Shown piece after piece: positions 47,803-58,950 of a DNA stretch of 64,000 nt. The notes under the pieces are model-generated. The model saw nothing but the letters and a program-made list of their open reading frames with translations. It was not told the DNA's origin and did no database searches. The stretch's first letter is position 1, and each line of letters starts with the position of its first letter. Made by a program: the position numbers and the translations under genes. The DNA is from Liolophura sinensis (taxonomy: Eukaryota; Mollusca; Polyplacophora; Chitonida; Chitonidae), in contig NC_088296.1 in assembly GCF_032854445.1 (NCBI RefSeq), positions 3,373,246 to 3,437,245 on the forward strand, in the 5' to 3' direction.

Positions 47803-47900
47803 ATATTTTATTTATCTGATCTGAGTTTACAACACGTTACAAAATATTTCACATGTATGAGGATAACCACCATGATTGTGGGAGGAAGCTGAGCCATCAG
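47803..47900 (-). mobile_element. SINE family 1 fragment, strongly diverged
   Basis: Only the tail half is left (atttatctgatctgagttta, then aatatttcacatgtatgagg, then gattgtgggaggaagctgag). Confidence 0.6.
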
Positions 47901-48262
47901 CATTTTAACATATACATGTAACCATGTACATTTTTAGTGATTAATTGTAAATGTGAAATAGCAAAAAACACCAAAAAAAACTGTAATAACACATTACAAG
48001 TTAGGAACAAATCTGAGAACAATTCCTTACACAAAAGGTTTCAACATATCTTTTCTGCACAAGTTTTCCTATTTTACTAAATTTGCAAAGAAAAAAAAAT
48101 TAAAACTTATCAGTTAGAAAAGGAGTACATATGACTACAGGTGTACGAGGATTTATTGTGGATTATCAGTGTTTATGTGGAAGTGTCTAATCGCGCCTTC
48201 CTTCCATGTGCCCCACACCACACCCCAACTTTGAGGCTCCTTACCCAGACAGTGTCACTTAC

Positions 48263-48273
48263 GGCGGGGACAT
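48263..48273 (-). CDS. TCF4/TCF12: E-protein exon 1, probable start codon (MSPP)
   Basis: The ATG is at 48273-48271 on the minus strand and is followed by TCC CCG CC and a perfect donor, GTAAGTGA, at 48262. The two left-over bases plus the first base of the next exon give Pro, so the product would begin MSPPSGVSRPVV and reach the AD1 core in frame. The same frame is open upstream for about 60 codons, to a TAG near 48.45 kb, with no other ATG. This leader can be 5'UTR starting either at a promoter here or at an acceptor (ACACACAG before 48355). The ATG context is weak (T at -3). Met16 in exon 2 (AGG before ATG) is an alternative start with a better context. The call rests on splice signal and phase only. 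Confidence 0.5.
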
Positions 48274-48355
48274 GTAAATCTCGCGATATGATAACACGGC
48301 AGATATTTGTGAGCATGGCCTGGTGCTGTTCACACAGTAACTGTGACCCAAGTGT
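48274..48355 (-). other. Probable 5'UTR of E-protein exon 1
   Basis: This leader precedes the probable ATG. A possible acceptor (CAG at 48356-48358, minus strand, after a T/A/C-rich run) would make it an internal exon fed by a farther promoter. Otherwise transcription may start somewhere in the GC-richer stretch 48360-48620. The sequence cannot decide between the two. Confidence 0.3.
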
Positions 48356-48939
48356 CTGTGTGTAAACACAAAGGTGTCATCAATAATCCCCGGAGTGTGA
48401 GGAATACTGGGGTAGGTATGTCTGGTCTGGACATCTCCCTCTGCCAGCTACACGTACATGTAGGTTAACTTTACCTACCATCAATCAAGACGGGCAGGTC
48501 ATCGTGCAGGTTAACGAGGGAGGGTGTACGAGATTTCCACCTGGTGCGCCCATTTTGCAAAGGTGTCGCATCAGTACACCAAGTGTATTTACTATTTGTG
48601 ATGTGGCTAGGCAAAACATTGCGAATGCTTCAAGGGACCCCTGGTGAGTTTCAAGAGACAAAGTAAGATGAGTAAGAAAGACATTTTGTACATCAAGGTT
48701 GGATTATTAAAAAAAGTTACAAAGTTACCCCTATCAAAAAAACTATTGGGCGCAGTATCGTGACCTTGATCTGCGACTACGTGTCTCCAGGCTTACATTT
48801 ACAGTGCGTATGTACCAGGGTGGACGGCAGAGCGCGGGATCTTTTTCAGAAACCAAATTCCGATGAAATTAACATGGTAAAAACAGGGCATTGAGGAGTA
48901 AAGGTGTAAATACATTTGGGGACATTTAGTTGCAACTTA

Positions 48940-49175
48940 ACTTCAAATTTGAATTAGTTTACCAATTCAAGTTTGAAGTTACAAGTTTAACGTTTAACTT
49001 CTAACTAAACGCCTCCATTGACACATTTTGGAATTCAAAGTGTGGCCAACAATATTTAAATTTTAAATAGTTAACAAATTCTAGTTTGAAGTTGCAAGTT
49101 TAACTTTTAACTTCTAACTAAACCCCTCCATTGTGACACTTTGGAATTCAATGTATGGCCAACAATATTTACATG
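48940..49175. repeat. Two tandem copies of an AT-rich unit with a hairpin
   Basis: acaagtttaacgtttaactt and ctaactaaacgcctccattg in copy 1 recur in copy 2 (gcaagtttaacttttaactt; ctaactaaacccctccattg). Copy 1 starts with an inverted repeat, aacttcaaatttgaatt facing aattcaagtttgaagtt. Confidence 0.8.
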
Positions 49176-49354
49176 GCTTTGGGCTGACAGACAAAGACAG
49201 AGGGTGTTGTTCACTGTCTGAATTACTGCATAGTCAAGGTTACTCTCCTCATTTGATTTCTGAACAGGATGAAAACTGTTCTCAGGACAGCCACTTTTCA
49301 CAGAAGAGCTTACAACTACAGTGTTTAAGTCACTGGGACACATTAATATGTATT

Positions 49355-49520
49355 TATTTTATTTGATTGGTTTTTTACACCATACTCAAGAATATTTCAC
49401 TTGTACAACGATGACCAGCATTACGGTGGGAGGAAACTGGGGTCGGGGAAGCACATGACCATTCATTTTCACTTGACGATCGGGAAACCAGAATGTTGGA
49501 CATAGGTTCCGAGTTTACAC
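49355..49520 (-). mobile_element. SINE family 1, 5'-truncated
   Basis: attttatttgattggttttt, the conserved ctcaagaatatttcacttgt, and gcattacggtgggaggaaac are visible. The remainder is diverged. Confidence 0.82.
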
Positions 49521-51313
49521 AAACAAGCCGGTAGTTTCAATGACTCTCACTGGCTGAGAGGCAACACACCCCTAGCATACATTACAGGGTGTTCAAGATG
49601 GAGGCCACGATGAACAGCGATTTATGCCAGCTTTGCCATTTTCAGGCTTTGCGTGTGTGGCAAGGAAAAATCACAAAATGATGCAGCAGGCACCAACAGA
49701 TAGCCAAAAATGTGCTCTTTTCAGCCTATAGTGTCATGTTTTTAAGTTTTCTTCTCTTTTAAAGTTTCTTGCTGATTAGAATTACACCCAACAAAACAAA
49801 GTAATCTGTCTACAACACAAGTGAAAGGTGTTCTCTTTGTTGTTGTTCATTATTGTCCTTGAATATAATTTTTTTTACTATAAAGTGAGGCCAAATCTGA
49901 GCAAACCAGTCATAACTGGCACCTACCCCAGGGTTTTTTTATTTAGAATTAGAGAAGGAGATAAGAGATCAAAAGTGGTTGGCTGAATTGAAAGTAAATA
50001 TGTCACTAAACATCCACAGTAGATGGCTACGGGAACAGCAGTAGACAGCTGACTGCAGCCCCCTACTCACCCTTATTGAACACCCTACCAACCTAACCTT
50101 CCCAAACTTGAACAACGACACTGAAACAATCCAGTACTTACACACTTAATTCCCATTAAAAATCTTTATACGGCTGTTTTGACAAATATTCAATATTTGC
50201 TAATCCAATCAAATTTTCTTTATTTACCACGAATAGCTTAAAGTACAACCTTTCTGTGAATATCACATCTCTACCTGTACTACTTCCAGAGTTAAAATGA
50301 TTCTAAAGTTTGAACAAAGTTCTAATACGACCCACAGTATAAATTTTTGGAATTTTATTGCCAACTTGGAACAGTAACGCAAGCACAGACGACACTGATA
50401 TCGAGTGAAAGGTAATTATATGGGCTATACTAAAATAACAGCCAAAATTTTACCGGATTTACGAAAATCAATTTTTTTTTTTTTTGGCAAAGACCTTTGA
50501 CGTTTTCTCCTTAAAAGACAGGTGTACAACACTACACTTCTGGTGTAAATAACAACAGACAGAGCATCAAACAAGCCGGTAACTTCGCTTCGGAAGGCAG
50601 TGACCCCTCCCAGAGTGCGCTGGTAAAGTGGATTTGCATCTTCCGGCTCCAGCTGGTCTTGCATTCAAGAATAACGCCAGCACCATTTTCTCTGACAGAG
50701 TTAAGCTACTCAGAACATCAGGAGGGCCCTGTCCCACACATGGGTGCACACAGCCGCACGCCGAGATGCCCGGCAAACAACCTCAAAATAAAAACCACCA
50801 CACAGTGTCTAAAGTTGCGAAAGTTGGGGTGACTAAAGTACATGTCACCATACAATGAGCCAGCAATAATATAAAATATATTCTGTGTAAGGCTAAAATC
50901 AAAAATATTTAACGAGAATTTCAAAAGTTTGAGTATCCAAGAAATATGTCAACATCAGAGCTTAATCTGTGTATCTGCAAACTGCAGTCTTCAAATTTCT
51001 CATGGAATCTTTTCTCTGAAAATCTCACACACATGCATATGTTAATCTTCAGAATAATCATAGTAATATATTTATTTATTGAAGACTGGTTGGTCAATTT
51101 ACAATGAAACTGTTCTTCCCCAAGGCCTTCAAATTGAAAACAAATATACAGGTTACATGTACTTCAGGGACCAATCAAAAAACATTTTTTTAGTTTACTT
51201 GTAAGCCATATTGATATAAGGCAACTGATCTTTGACCTTCATGCAAGACTACATGAAGGGTTCCTCGAGCCCTGTTTGCAAGTAATCTTTTCAGTCATAG
51301 GAGGGTGAAGGAT

Positions 51314-51486
51314 TAACTTCAAAAGTGCGAAACTTCAAGTGGAACATAACGTTCAGTTTTACAGGAACTGACGTTCAGCTGTAATTCTGGGTTTCTCATG
51401 ACCTCAATTTTGTCCACGGCCAGGAGACCTTTCACCCAGGTGTATAAGCCTGTTATAATGTTAACATTTACTCCACTGGGATGTTG
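51314..51486 (+). repeat. Interspersed repeat E, copy 2
   Basis: Matches 19567-19740 in the same orientation, including ttcacccaggtgta and gcctgttataatgttaacat. A family-3 SINE is inserted at its right edge. Confidence 0.85.
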
Positions 51487-51801
51487 AGTGATTGAGTAAG
51501 TGCTTGGGGTTTAACGTCGTACTTAACAATTTTTCAGTCATCTGACGACAAAGCAATCCTTAGAGTAATGTGCCTCTTCAACCGCTATTTTATCTCGAGC
51601 TGCTTCACTGAGACGCCTTATGGCAAGTAAGTCGCCCTGCCCGAGCCAACACACTCATACGGGTCAAACCATATCCCCTTCATGCTGAACGCCAAGCGAG
51701 GAAGTTACAACTTTAAAATCTTAGGTGTGACTCGACCCAGGATTGACCCTAGATCTACTGCTCCCAAAGCAGAGGCTGTACCAACTGTGCTATCGGGGCT
51801 G
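51487..51801 (-). mobile_element. Full-length tRNA-derived SINE (family 3)
   Basis: Read on the minus strand it opens AGCCCCGATAGCACAGTTGG (box A in TAGCACAGTTGG), continues through GCTTTGGGAGCAGTAGATC and a box-B-like GGGTCGAGTCAC, then a body with the segment GGCGTTCAGCATGAAGGGG, and ends AGTACGACGTTAAACCCCAA. It is inserted at the edge of a repeat-E copy. Confidence 0.9.
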
Positions 51802-53562
51802 ATAGAAATGGAATGAAAAGTAACAATGACACAAGAACTGGTGGTTGGACATTGGATGAGGTAGATCCTACCATTCGAACATGTCTGTAGTGATAGTGAC
51901 AGCTTTGTGATGCAAGTTCTAAAACTGACAAGTACCTTGTGAAGTTTAGGCACGAAAAAGAAGGAGAATTAAAAGCACGCGAAATCAAGAAAAAAAAAAA
52001 GAATGCAACACATGGTTCTCTAGGCTAAGTGACTACATACCTGAAGTCGTCCCTTTTTCTAGGGCATACCTGGGTGCACCTGAGTTAATCAAGCCTGAAC
52101 CCTTTTATGTCTCCACAGGGACAGGTAAAGGGGACAGCTACCAACACACCTTGAAACCTAATTCTCCATCTGCCATCTGGCCAGCTTAGCTAACAATGAG
52201 AGTTCACCCAAATACCCTAGAATATATAAGTGGGCAGCTCCACAACATACTGACCTACAGCATGAATGCATGAACTTGTTTGTTTTTTGGGATTCCAACA
52301 CCTTGGAAACATGTGATAGGGATGAATTATGTTAGCTGTCAGCCAGCAACAACTCCACTCACAACTGCTTGATGCATTCAAAAGATTAAGGATTTTCTGT
52401 TGTCATTTTAACACTTCATACACTTAGGATAATTACAATGTAAGACAATGCTTGAATGATACACACCCTGAGCCTTAGGACAGCTGTCACCCAGTTCTCA
52501 CCACCATAGTGACACCATGCCCTCTTCAAAACTGCTTTAACCATCCGCTAATGCCCCAAAATTAAAAGATCTTTGCTGCCATTCTATTCACAAATGAACA
52601 TCTTTTACGATTAATACCAGTATATGTTTTCTTGAATGGTCACATGAAACTAGTAATTTCCCAACAATGGCCTTACCTGTACGCACAGGTAGAGCAGAGT
52701 TAGCCCTACAACGCCCTACACACCCACACAACAGTCCTGCCCTCAAGCTAACTAAGCTCAGGCGTTATGTTGCTGGTCCCAGCCAAGTGACTGGCAGCTT
52801 AGAAAGCACATGCCCACCTGGCCATTTTTCAGGTAAAGCTAGACACAAGACAAGTAAAAATCTGACAAGTCAAACAAGGACAAAGAAGAAGAATTATTAA
52901 ACAGCCCAGCATTCAGAGTTCAAATAAGAAGGCCATACCCCGTATGTTCTACTCATACCCTCCCCGCACCCCCCCTCCCCCGCCACCTAGTTTATCACTA
53001 CAACTTAGCAAAGTTTTCCCCTCAGCTTTTCTCATTCTTCAACCTATCACTCAGCAGCATACCTGCACGTTTCAGTGGGGTGGGGTACGGAGCCTCAAGT
53101 TGAAATATCCTCACAGGTTTTTTTTATTTCTATTTTCTACCATAATCATCACACAATACCATAAAAAAACAGAGCCTGTAATAAGATCAGTGACCTACAT
53201 CATGTACATTTGTAACCGTGTTGTGCTTGTTACTGATCTGCTTACACATACGTGTCATTTAAAATATTTATCAGCCAGATAACTGTGTTACATATAATGT
53301 ACAATCTCTTGATAAGACATAAGCCTTAGCAAAGACTTTGTTTTGTTTTTTTCAAATTGACTGTTTTTCGGGAGATGGAGGGGTTATTGTGAAAAAGTCC
53401 CTCTGTGTCATTCCATTAACATTATAAAATTTTATCCGATTTCATTAACACCCATTATTTTTTTTCAAATTAAATTTCTGCTAAACTCCTTTCCTGTGTA
53501 ATCATCTCTTATAGAACACAGCACTTTGCCAGTTAAAGATTACTCTGCAAACCTACCATGTA

Positions 53563-53740
53563 TTTATTCATATGATTGGTGTTTTACACCATACTAAAGA
53601 ATACTTCACTTGTATGAGGCTAGCATTTTGGTGGAGGTCACTGGACAGAGCCCAGGTGAAACTCGCAGCCATCCACAGGTTCATGCCCCTTCCCCCATAC
53701 GACCAGAGAGGATAGCCAGACTTGCACTCACAGCCCGCAA
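53563..53740 (-). mobile_element. SINE family 1, 5'-truncated, diverged
   Basis: atttattcatatgattggtg, then actaaagaatacttcacttg, then the body with gaccagagaggatagccaga and the box-B-like ttgcactcacag end. Confidence 0.8.
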
Positions 53741-54429
53741 AAACATCTTCCAACTGCACTCTTAATTTCACATATTAATACATTTTATGCTTATTAGACA
53801 TATATTGCTTTCTGTCTGGGAATTAATAATACAAGTCTTTGTACATGTAGAAACAAACCTTTTCAACAACGAGCCAATCAAAGTAAACACACAGTTGAAA
53901 TACCAGCCACGCCTTACTTCTGCTTCAGGTATTTTAGGCCTTTAGCTGAATTTGGTCCATCAAAATTTGCTTCAGTGCATTTCACTCTGCTCTGTTACAC
54001 TTTCCAGGCATATCCTACTGACTGCTTGCTATCTGTTATCAGTACTTTAATTACAGGTAATCACAGGTAAAACATTAACCCATGGATCCCATCACGACCT
54101 CTGCCACGCTTGTAGAGTGTAGTCACTGCATAATAAATCTGTTATCTCTGTTAAACTGTCAAATTAACCTGGTTTACTTGACTAATGGCCTCCCAGGCAG
54201 TGGATTAAAAATGAAAACATCGGATTAGGCATCAATCGTGGTCAGCACAAAAACACAGGGGACAACCTCGGCTGCTTGGATCAGTGAATAATGATTTGTA
54301 GACTTTGTAACTGTAGCGAAAACTTCAACATACAGAATCCATTCATTGTTCACATTTACGTGTATATACTTGCTATTTTTACCAGACTGTTGTCTAACTC
54401 CACTCCAACTTCATTTCCTTGTCATTTAA

Positions 54430-54600
54430 ACATCACAGTCAAGAATTTCTCACTCCCATGATGGTCAATTGTATGGGTGCAGGAAACCTGGGGTCTGAAG
54501 TGCCTGGGGAAAACCACTGACCTTTGGCAAGTTACTGCCGAACTTTTCTACTTGTGACATACAGATATGCACACCATTTTGGTGGAGTACAAGTGATCAT
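54430..54600 (+). repeat. Dispersed repeat G
   Basis: The core gaaaaccactgacctttggc followed by aagttactg and caccattttggtggagta recurs at about 7075, 39240, 62190 and 62740. Confidence 0.7.
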
Positions 54601-56007
54601 CACTGAAGGTTAGCCTTCACTAACAGCCACAAAAACATCCTTGACCGACTGACAGTGTGGAAATCTATAAAAGTCCTTGTTCAAGGATGGCTACATAATC
54701 ATGTTCTGGTCTCATGCTTTACGAGGAAACGGAATGAAAAATTTCAGGTAAATATTAACATGTTTTACTTTGGTGCGGGACATCATCGCACATATTCCAG
54801 CTATTCCAATTATTAAAACAAGCTACAATGGCAGTTTTGTCCTGTACCAAACAGTCTGCCCTTGTCAAAATGCTGTTTGGTTTCGGACATCCATAGTTTT
54901 ACACTGATGTCATAGGTGCTCTAAGCCAATCATCAACACACTCTTTAGTCACGTGACTAGAGTACTGGAGGTGAAAACAAAAGTTTTCCCCAAATTTAAC
55001 CCAGGTGAGATAGGTACTAAAGACGATTTTAGCATACAATAATGAAAAATATAGCCTTTAGGTAATAAATTCTTTCAGGAAAAGTAATCCAGATGTATCT
55101 AGCATTCAGATATGATAGTTTCAATGCCCTGCAGTACTTTAAACTTCAGCAATCGGCAAAAAATCAGCATTTCACTGATTTATCTTCATGTTAATTATCA
55201 CTCCCTGTTCCTTGTGAGGAGCTTTGGTGCTCGAAACTATGAATTGTTCTTGTCCTGTTGATGAGTTTTCTCCCCTCTTCAATATTGCTCCACCCCCAAT
55301 ACACCCACCCCACCCCCCTGCAGGTAACTATCACATATATTGAGTCTGGGCTATAAGTTATTTCAGATGCCAAATTTGAGGATATGATCACATTTTATTT
55401 CTCTAAAACCAAAAAAAAAAAAACAACCATTATCAAAAATTTTGATTTCAAGGTATGCATTACCTGCATTTCATTTAGCTTACACAAAACAGTAAGCTTG
55501 AAAACTGGACCTGTACCTTTCTCAAACTATTTTTATTTTCTTCTTCTACTTTTTACCTTATGTCACCATGTTAATTATCCCCTTTGGTTAGTGGTCAAGG
55601 AAGAGTGGTCAAGTAAGAGTGGTCAGGTATACAGCCAGCACAGCTCTGATCAGGCCTAAATTCTTAGTTTTTCTTGCCACAGGAAGTCCAGTTACCTAAT
55701 GACCTGTTTAATCCTGGTGCCCCCACCCCACCAAACCCTTGGTGTGAAAAGCTTTATTGTTTGGTGGGGCTTACCTACATCTATTAACAGGACTTATCAC
55801 ACCTGAGAGATGGTTCAATCTCACCTGACCACAAGTGGATTGCCTGAATTAAACCAACAAATGGCTGCCACATCACACTAGACATTTAACACTGCTGGGA
55901 ACAACTCAGGCTAGGTAAAGCAAAAAAAAAAAAAAAAAAACAACAGCAGAGAAAACCCCAAATCTGATACTCATTATACCTGAATAGGTAGAGCCAGGTA
56001 GTTGTGT

Positions 56008-56222
56008 ATACCGTATTACACCTAAAGTAAGGGTGTGTAAAAATGTACATTCATAAGATCATTTAAGGTCATTAAATGATACTTATGATTCAAACAAGTT
56101 AATCAAACTTCACACAAAACTCTATAACTGGCCCTGTAAGGTAAAGGAACCAGAGAGAATCAAGAAAAATGTGTTACTTAATATATGCTAAACTTTACCT
56201 GAAATACAGTAAATCAAAGTGG
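56008..56222. mobile_element. MITE-C copy
   Basis: The ends accgtattacacctaaagt and ctttacctgaaatacagtaa are imperfect inverted repeats. The interior actggccctgtaaggtaaag is the MITE-C core in reverse. Confidence 0.65.
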
Positions 56223-57147
56223 GAGTAAGTGACATGGAAAGTGGAAAACAGAGTGTCCATGAGACTGATTTCTGCAAAATAAGTCAAACTAAATCTCTGA
56301 GGTCACAAATACCTGTGAGTTTGACATGCTATATATGGCACCTTCTATTAATATGATACACTTCGAACGGTGATTTTACACATCAACACTTCAGATGTAC
56401 ACGTTTGATCAGTATAGATCTAGTATAGCTGGGAAAGAAACAAAACATTCTGCTATCAGCACTACTTATATCTGTCACAAATATTGGAGCCTAGGCATAC
56501 AAAAACTTTAAGTGAACACAAATTTAAGTTAACCAAAGTCAAACACACAAAACTTCTCTTCTCATATTCTAGATTACTCATATTGTTCACACAGTAAGGA
56601 GAGATTTTCATATCTCAAAAGTGTATATTTTCGGAAATCAGTCCGAAATAAGGACAATTAAGGCTGCAGATTGGAAAACTGGCCCCAGGGTGATGAAACC
56701 TCTTTAAAGTTCAGTCAAAATTTCAGTTGACTTTAAAATTGTTACAAACTTTTTATGAAACAAGGTCACAAACTTCTTGACAAATTCTGGGTAAGTTACT
56801 GTAAAACAAATTTCAGCGAAAAATAATGGTAAACGGTAAGTTTGATGATTGAAATTTGAAACTCTAAGATCGCTTCCTGATCTCTGAGGCCAGACCCAAA
56901 GCCAAATATTGTTCCCTGAACCATGCATGGTGTATTTTGATATTCTGGTTCACCAGGAACAGCCCAATACTAACAAGTACATGTACTTTTCAATTACTAA
57001 ATTGTAAATTACTGGACTCTCAAATCAAACTCAATGTGACTACAATACGAGGTGAAATTCAACTGAAAATGTCTATAATACCTGGTGAAATTCCCCCACC
57101 CCTAAACTGTCTGTAATGCCAGGTGAAAGTATGCAAGTATTCACCTG

Positions 57148-57235
57148 ATTGGTGCTTTACTCTGTACTCAGCAATATCTCACTTTTACGATGGCTGCCAG
57201 CAGTACAGGTGAAAGGAAACAGCGCTCCAGTCATT
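57148..57235 (-). mobile_element. SINE family 1 fragment
   Basis: Tail part only: tgattggtgctttactctgt, actcagcaatatctcacttt, and tggctgccagcagtacaggt. Confidence 0.7.
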
Positions 57236-58049
57236 TTGTAACCCAGTTTCAAATGGTTTTGTTTTCTCCACTTCAGAGACGTCACACACAGAATTGACAG
57301 TAGCAATAAAACAAAACCATCTCAATGTCGTGCAAATACAATATGTAGCAGTTGATTAGTAAAAAAACATTTACGAAAAAGCCAGGGTTTCCACTGAGCA
57401 AAGGAAATGTGATTAAAAGCATTTAGTATTTCCAGAATATACTTCTCCAGCATGTAGCTGAACATTACAGACATAATTATTTGCCAAGTGTATTTAGTTC
57501 GGCAATCAAGCGGAAGTAAACACACGCACGCACAATAAGCACCACAAGTCAGTGAAATCAGTGTACCATGTAAACAAAGTAAAAGCCTCATTAACAGGCT
57601 TCATTAACTGCGCAAATTAATTATCAGTCATTTACCGACATACTGGTTGTAATTGAGCCTCATCGATGGTACAAAACAACCTTAAAACTGACAAAAAAAA
57701 AAACAATGCAAAAGATGCAGGCTAATTTATCCCGTTTGTGTTTAAATCTACATGTACCTGAAATATTTCACCGAAGTAAACATAAACCAACAGTATAAGG
57801 CAATTTCTTAGGAAAATGAAAGCAATTACGCTGCTGCTGATGCAACAAAATTCTTTCCACTTAAAAATACTTTTGCTAAACTCATTTGGGTTCATTTAAT
57901 TTGATACTTAATTCAGACAAAAATCATAATCCAGCTTGGTCCTTGATCTGGTGCAAGACTTCGTCATTGCAAACTCTTTCCATTGTAAGCTGGCTGGTGA
58001 TGGCAAAAATGCTTTACGAACCGAACATAAATTTAGCGCCCAAATAGGT

Positions 58050-58950
58050 GGGTACTTTTAACTCTAACAAGGAGAGGCGAAGGGGAGACCAGTTGAGTTC
58101 TCGAATTGGGAAAGGGAGAAGAGCGTTGATCTGCTGAAACAACGTCGACGCAACAACAACTACAAAAACATGAGCTCATCCGTATACAACACAAAATATT
58201 TCCCTACATGTAGGAGAAAGTTAGACGCCCAAGAAACCCATAGTTAGCAGGGCATCTTAAAGAGCTAAGACGAATGCGATCGCACCTCTGTCGATTTGGA
58301 CAAGCAAAGGTGACAAGTCATTAAGGGCATCTTGACCAATTACCCGGTGATCATAGACGGAAATACCGTGTCAGTTCACTTTTTCATAGCCCTCACACGT
58401 AAACAACCTATACGACAAGGGCTGGTTTAGATCGTCCGAGCATTATTGAGTATATTCCCGGGATACCTTTTTACATACAATAGGCAGAAGTTCGCAGACA
58501 AAATGGCGACGTTGGTTACGCTGCGCAAGTATGGGAGCCAAATCTTCCCAGATTTCTTACCTAAAATCGTGTTTTTCCAACCGTCGATTGCTGTCTGTAA
58601 ATTGCAAACTATTTAACATAACTTGGAGCTGATCCCTTCGCCGATCAGCGTTCAGTAAAGTCCCCAGATCGCCGTAAACACTAGCTGATCAGGATACAGC
58701 TTACGGTCCACGCTGACAGACATATTCCTTTCCTTTGTGGGCCAGCTACCGGTCCATGACCCAGTTGTATTCCTACGCGGCTAGCGGGCACTCGCTTCCC
58801 AGCTTTCGTTCGCCGTTTTATCCAGAGACATAATCATTTCCATGAACTAGACTTCTGGTATGGAGCACAGGGAATTCCTCTTTCAATGCATATCCCTCTG
58901 AATTTAATTATGTTTACCGTTTTCAGGTCCGTCCTCGCACTACTTTTTCT
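58050..58950. promoter_or_regulatory. CpG-rich, promoter-like block, possibly bidirectional
   Basis: CpG dinucleotides are far denser here than in the surrounding AT-rich DNA. A YY1-type motif, CAAAATGGCGAC, lies at 58499-58510 on the plus strand; in animals such sites often sit just downstream of transcription starts. On the minus strand a good donor, TTTTAG|GTAAGA, ends a possible noncoding exon at 58561 that would point into the E-protein gene. On the plus strand the YY1 ATG opens a 37-codon frame. No TATA box was recognised. The assignment rests on composition and motifs only. Confidence 0.4.
58503..58616 (+). CDS. Possible start of a plus-strand gene (small ORF, 37 codons)
   Basis: ATG in a strong context (AAAATGG) opens MATLVTLRKYGSQIFPDF and continues 19 more codons to TAA. 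The start has basic and hydrophobic residues without acids in the first ten, as in some mitochondrial leaders, but this is weak. It may be read as it stands or spliced out early at a weak GTAAAT. I do not recognise the protein. A chance ORF overlapping a YY1 site is equally possible. Confidence 0.2.
   Translation: MATLVTLRKYGSQIFPDFLPKIVFFQPSIAVCKLQTI

Larger units (their letters stand above)
39111..48262 (-). other. Intron 1 of the E-protein gene
   Basis: 9.15 kb if exon 1 is right. It contains a diverged tandem array split by a SINE (39480-40500), a 39-bp array (42160-42420), an 83-bp array (42690-43425), a 20-bp array (43780-43886), a MITE-A copy (44062-44284), a TA microsatellite (44418-44455), and SINEs near 44.5 and 47.85 kb. 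44650-47300 is mostly unique AT-rich sequence. A 60-bp segment at 41143 recurs at 45396. Confidence 0.55.
1974..48355 (-). other. TCF4/TCF12: E-protein (class I bHLH, TCF3/4/12-daughterless family) gene locus, 5' part
   Basis: Seven minus-strand exons join in one frame with matching phases (2, 0, 1, 0, 1, 0, then 1 at the last donor). The product's first ~158 residues match the N-terminal layout of vertebrate E-proteins: AD1 core, MFSPPV, a W-containing Ser/Pro/Gly-rich linker, a Tyr/Ser/Arg segment, and KPG-YY-Y. E-proteins are nuclear transcription factors that dimerise with tissue-specific bHLH partners and bind CANNTG E-boxes. Only the activation half is here; the bHLH domain must lie to the left of the window. 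Intron sizes are about 9.15, 4.3, 25.6, 0.4, 0.63 and 5.7 kb. Invertebrates usually have one E-protein gene, so choosing between TCF4 and TCF12 is not meaningful. Confidence 0.93.

Noticed and set aside
51740-51801. Possible tRNA gene on the minus strand
   Set aside because: Head of a family-3 SINE, continuous with its body and tail.
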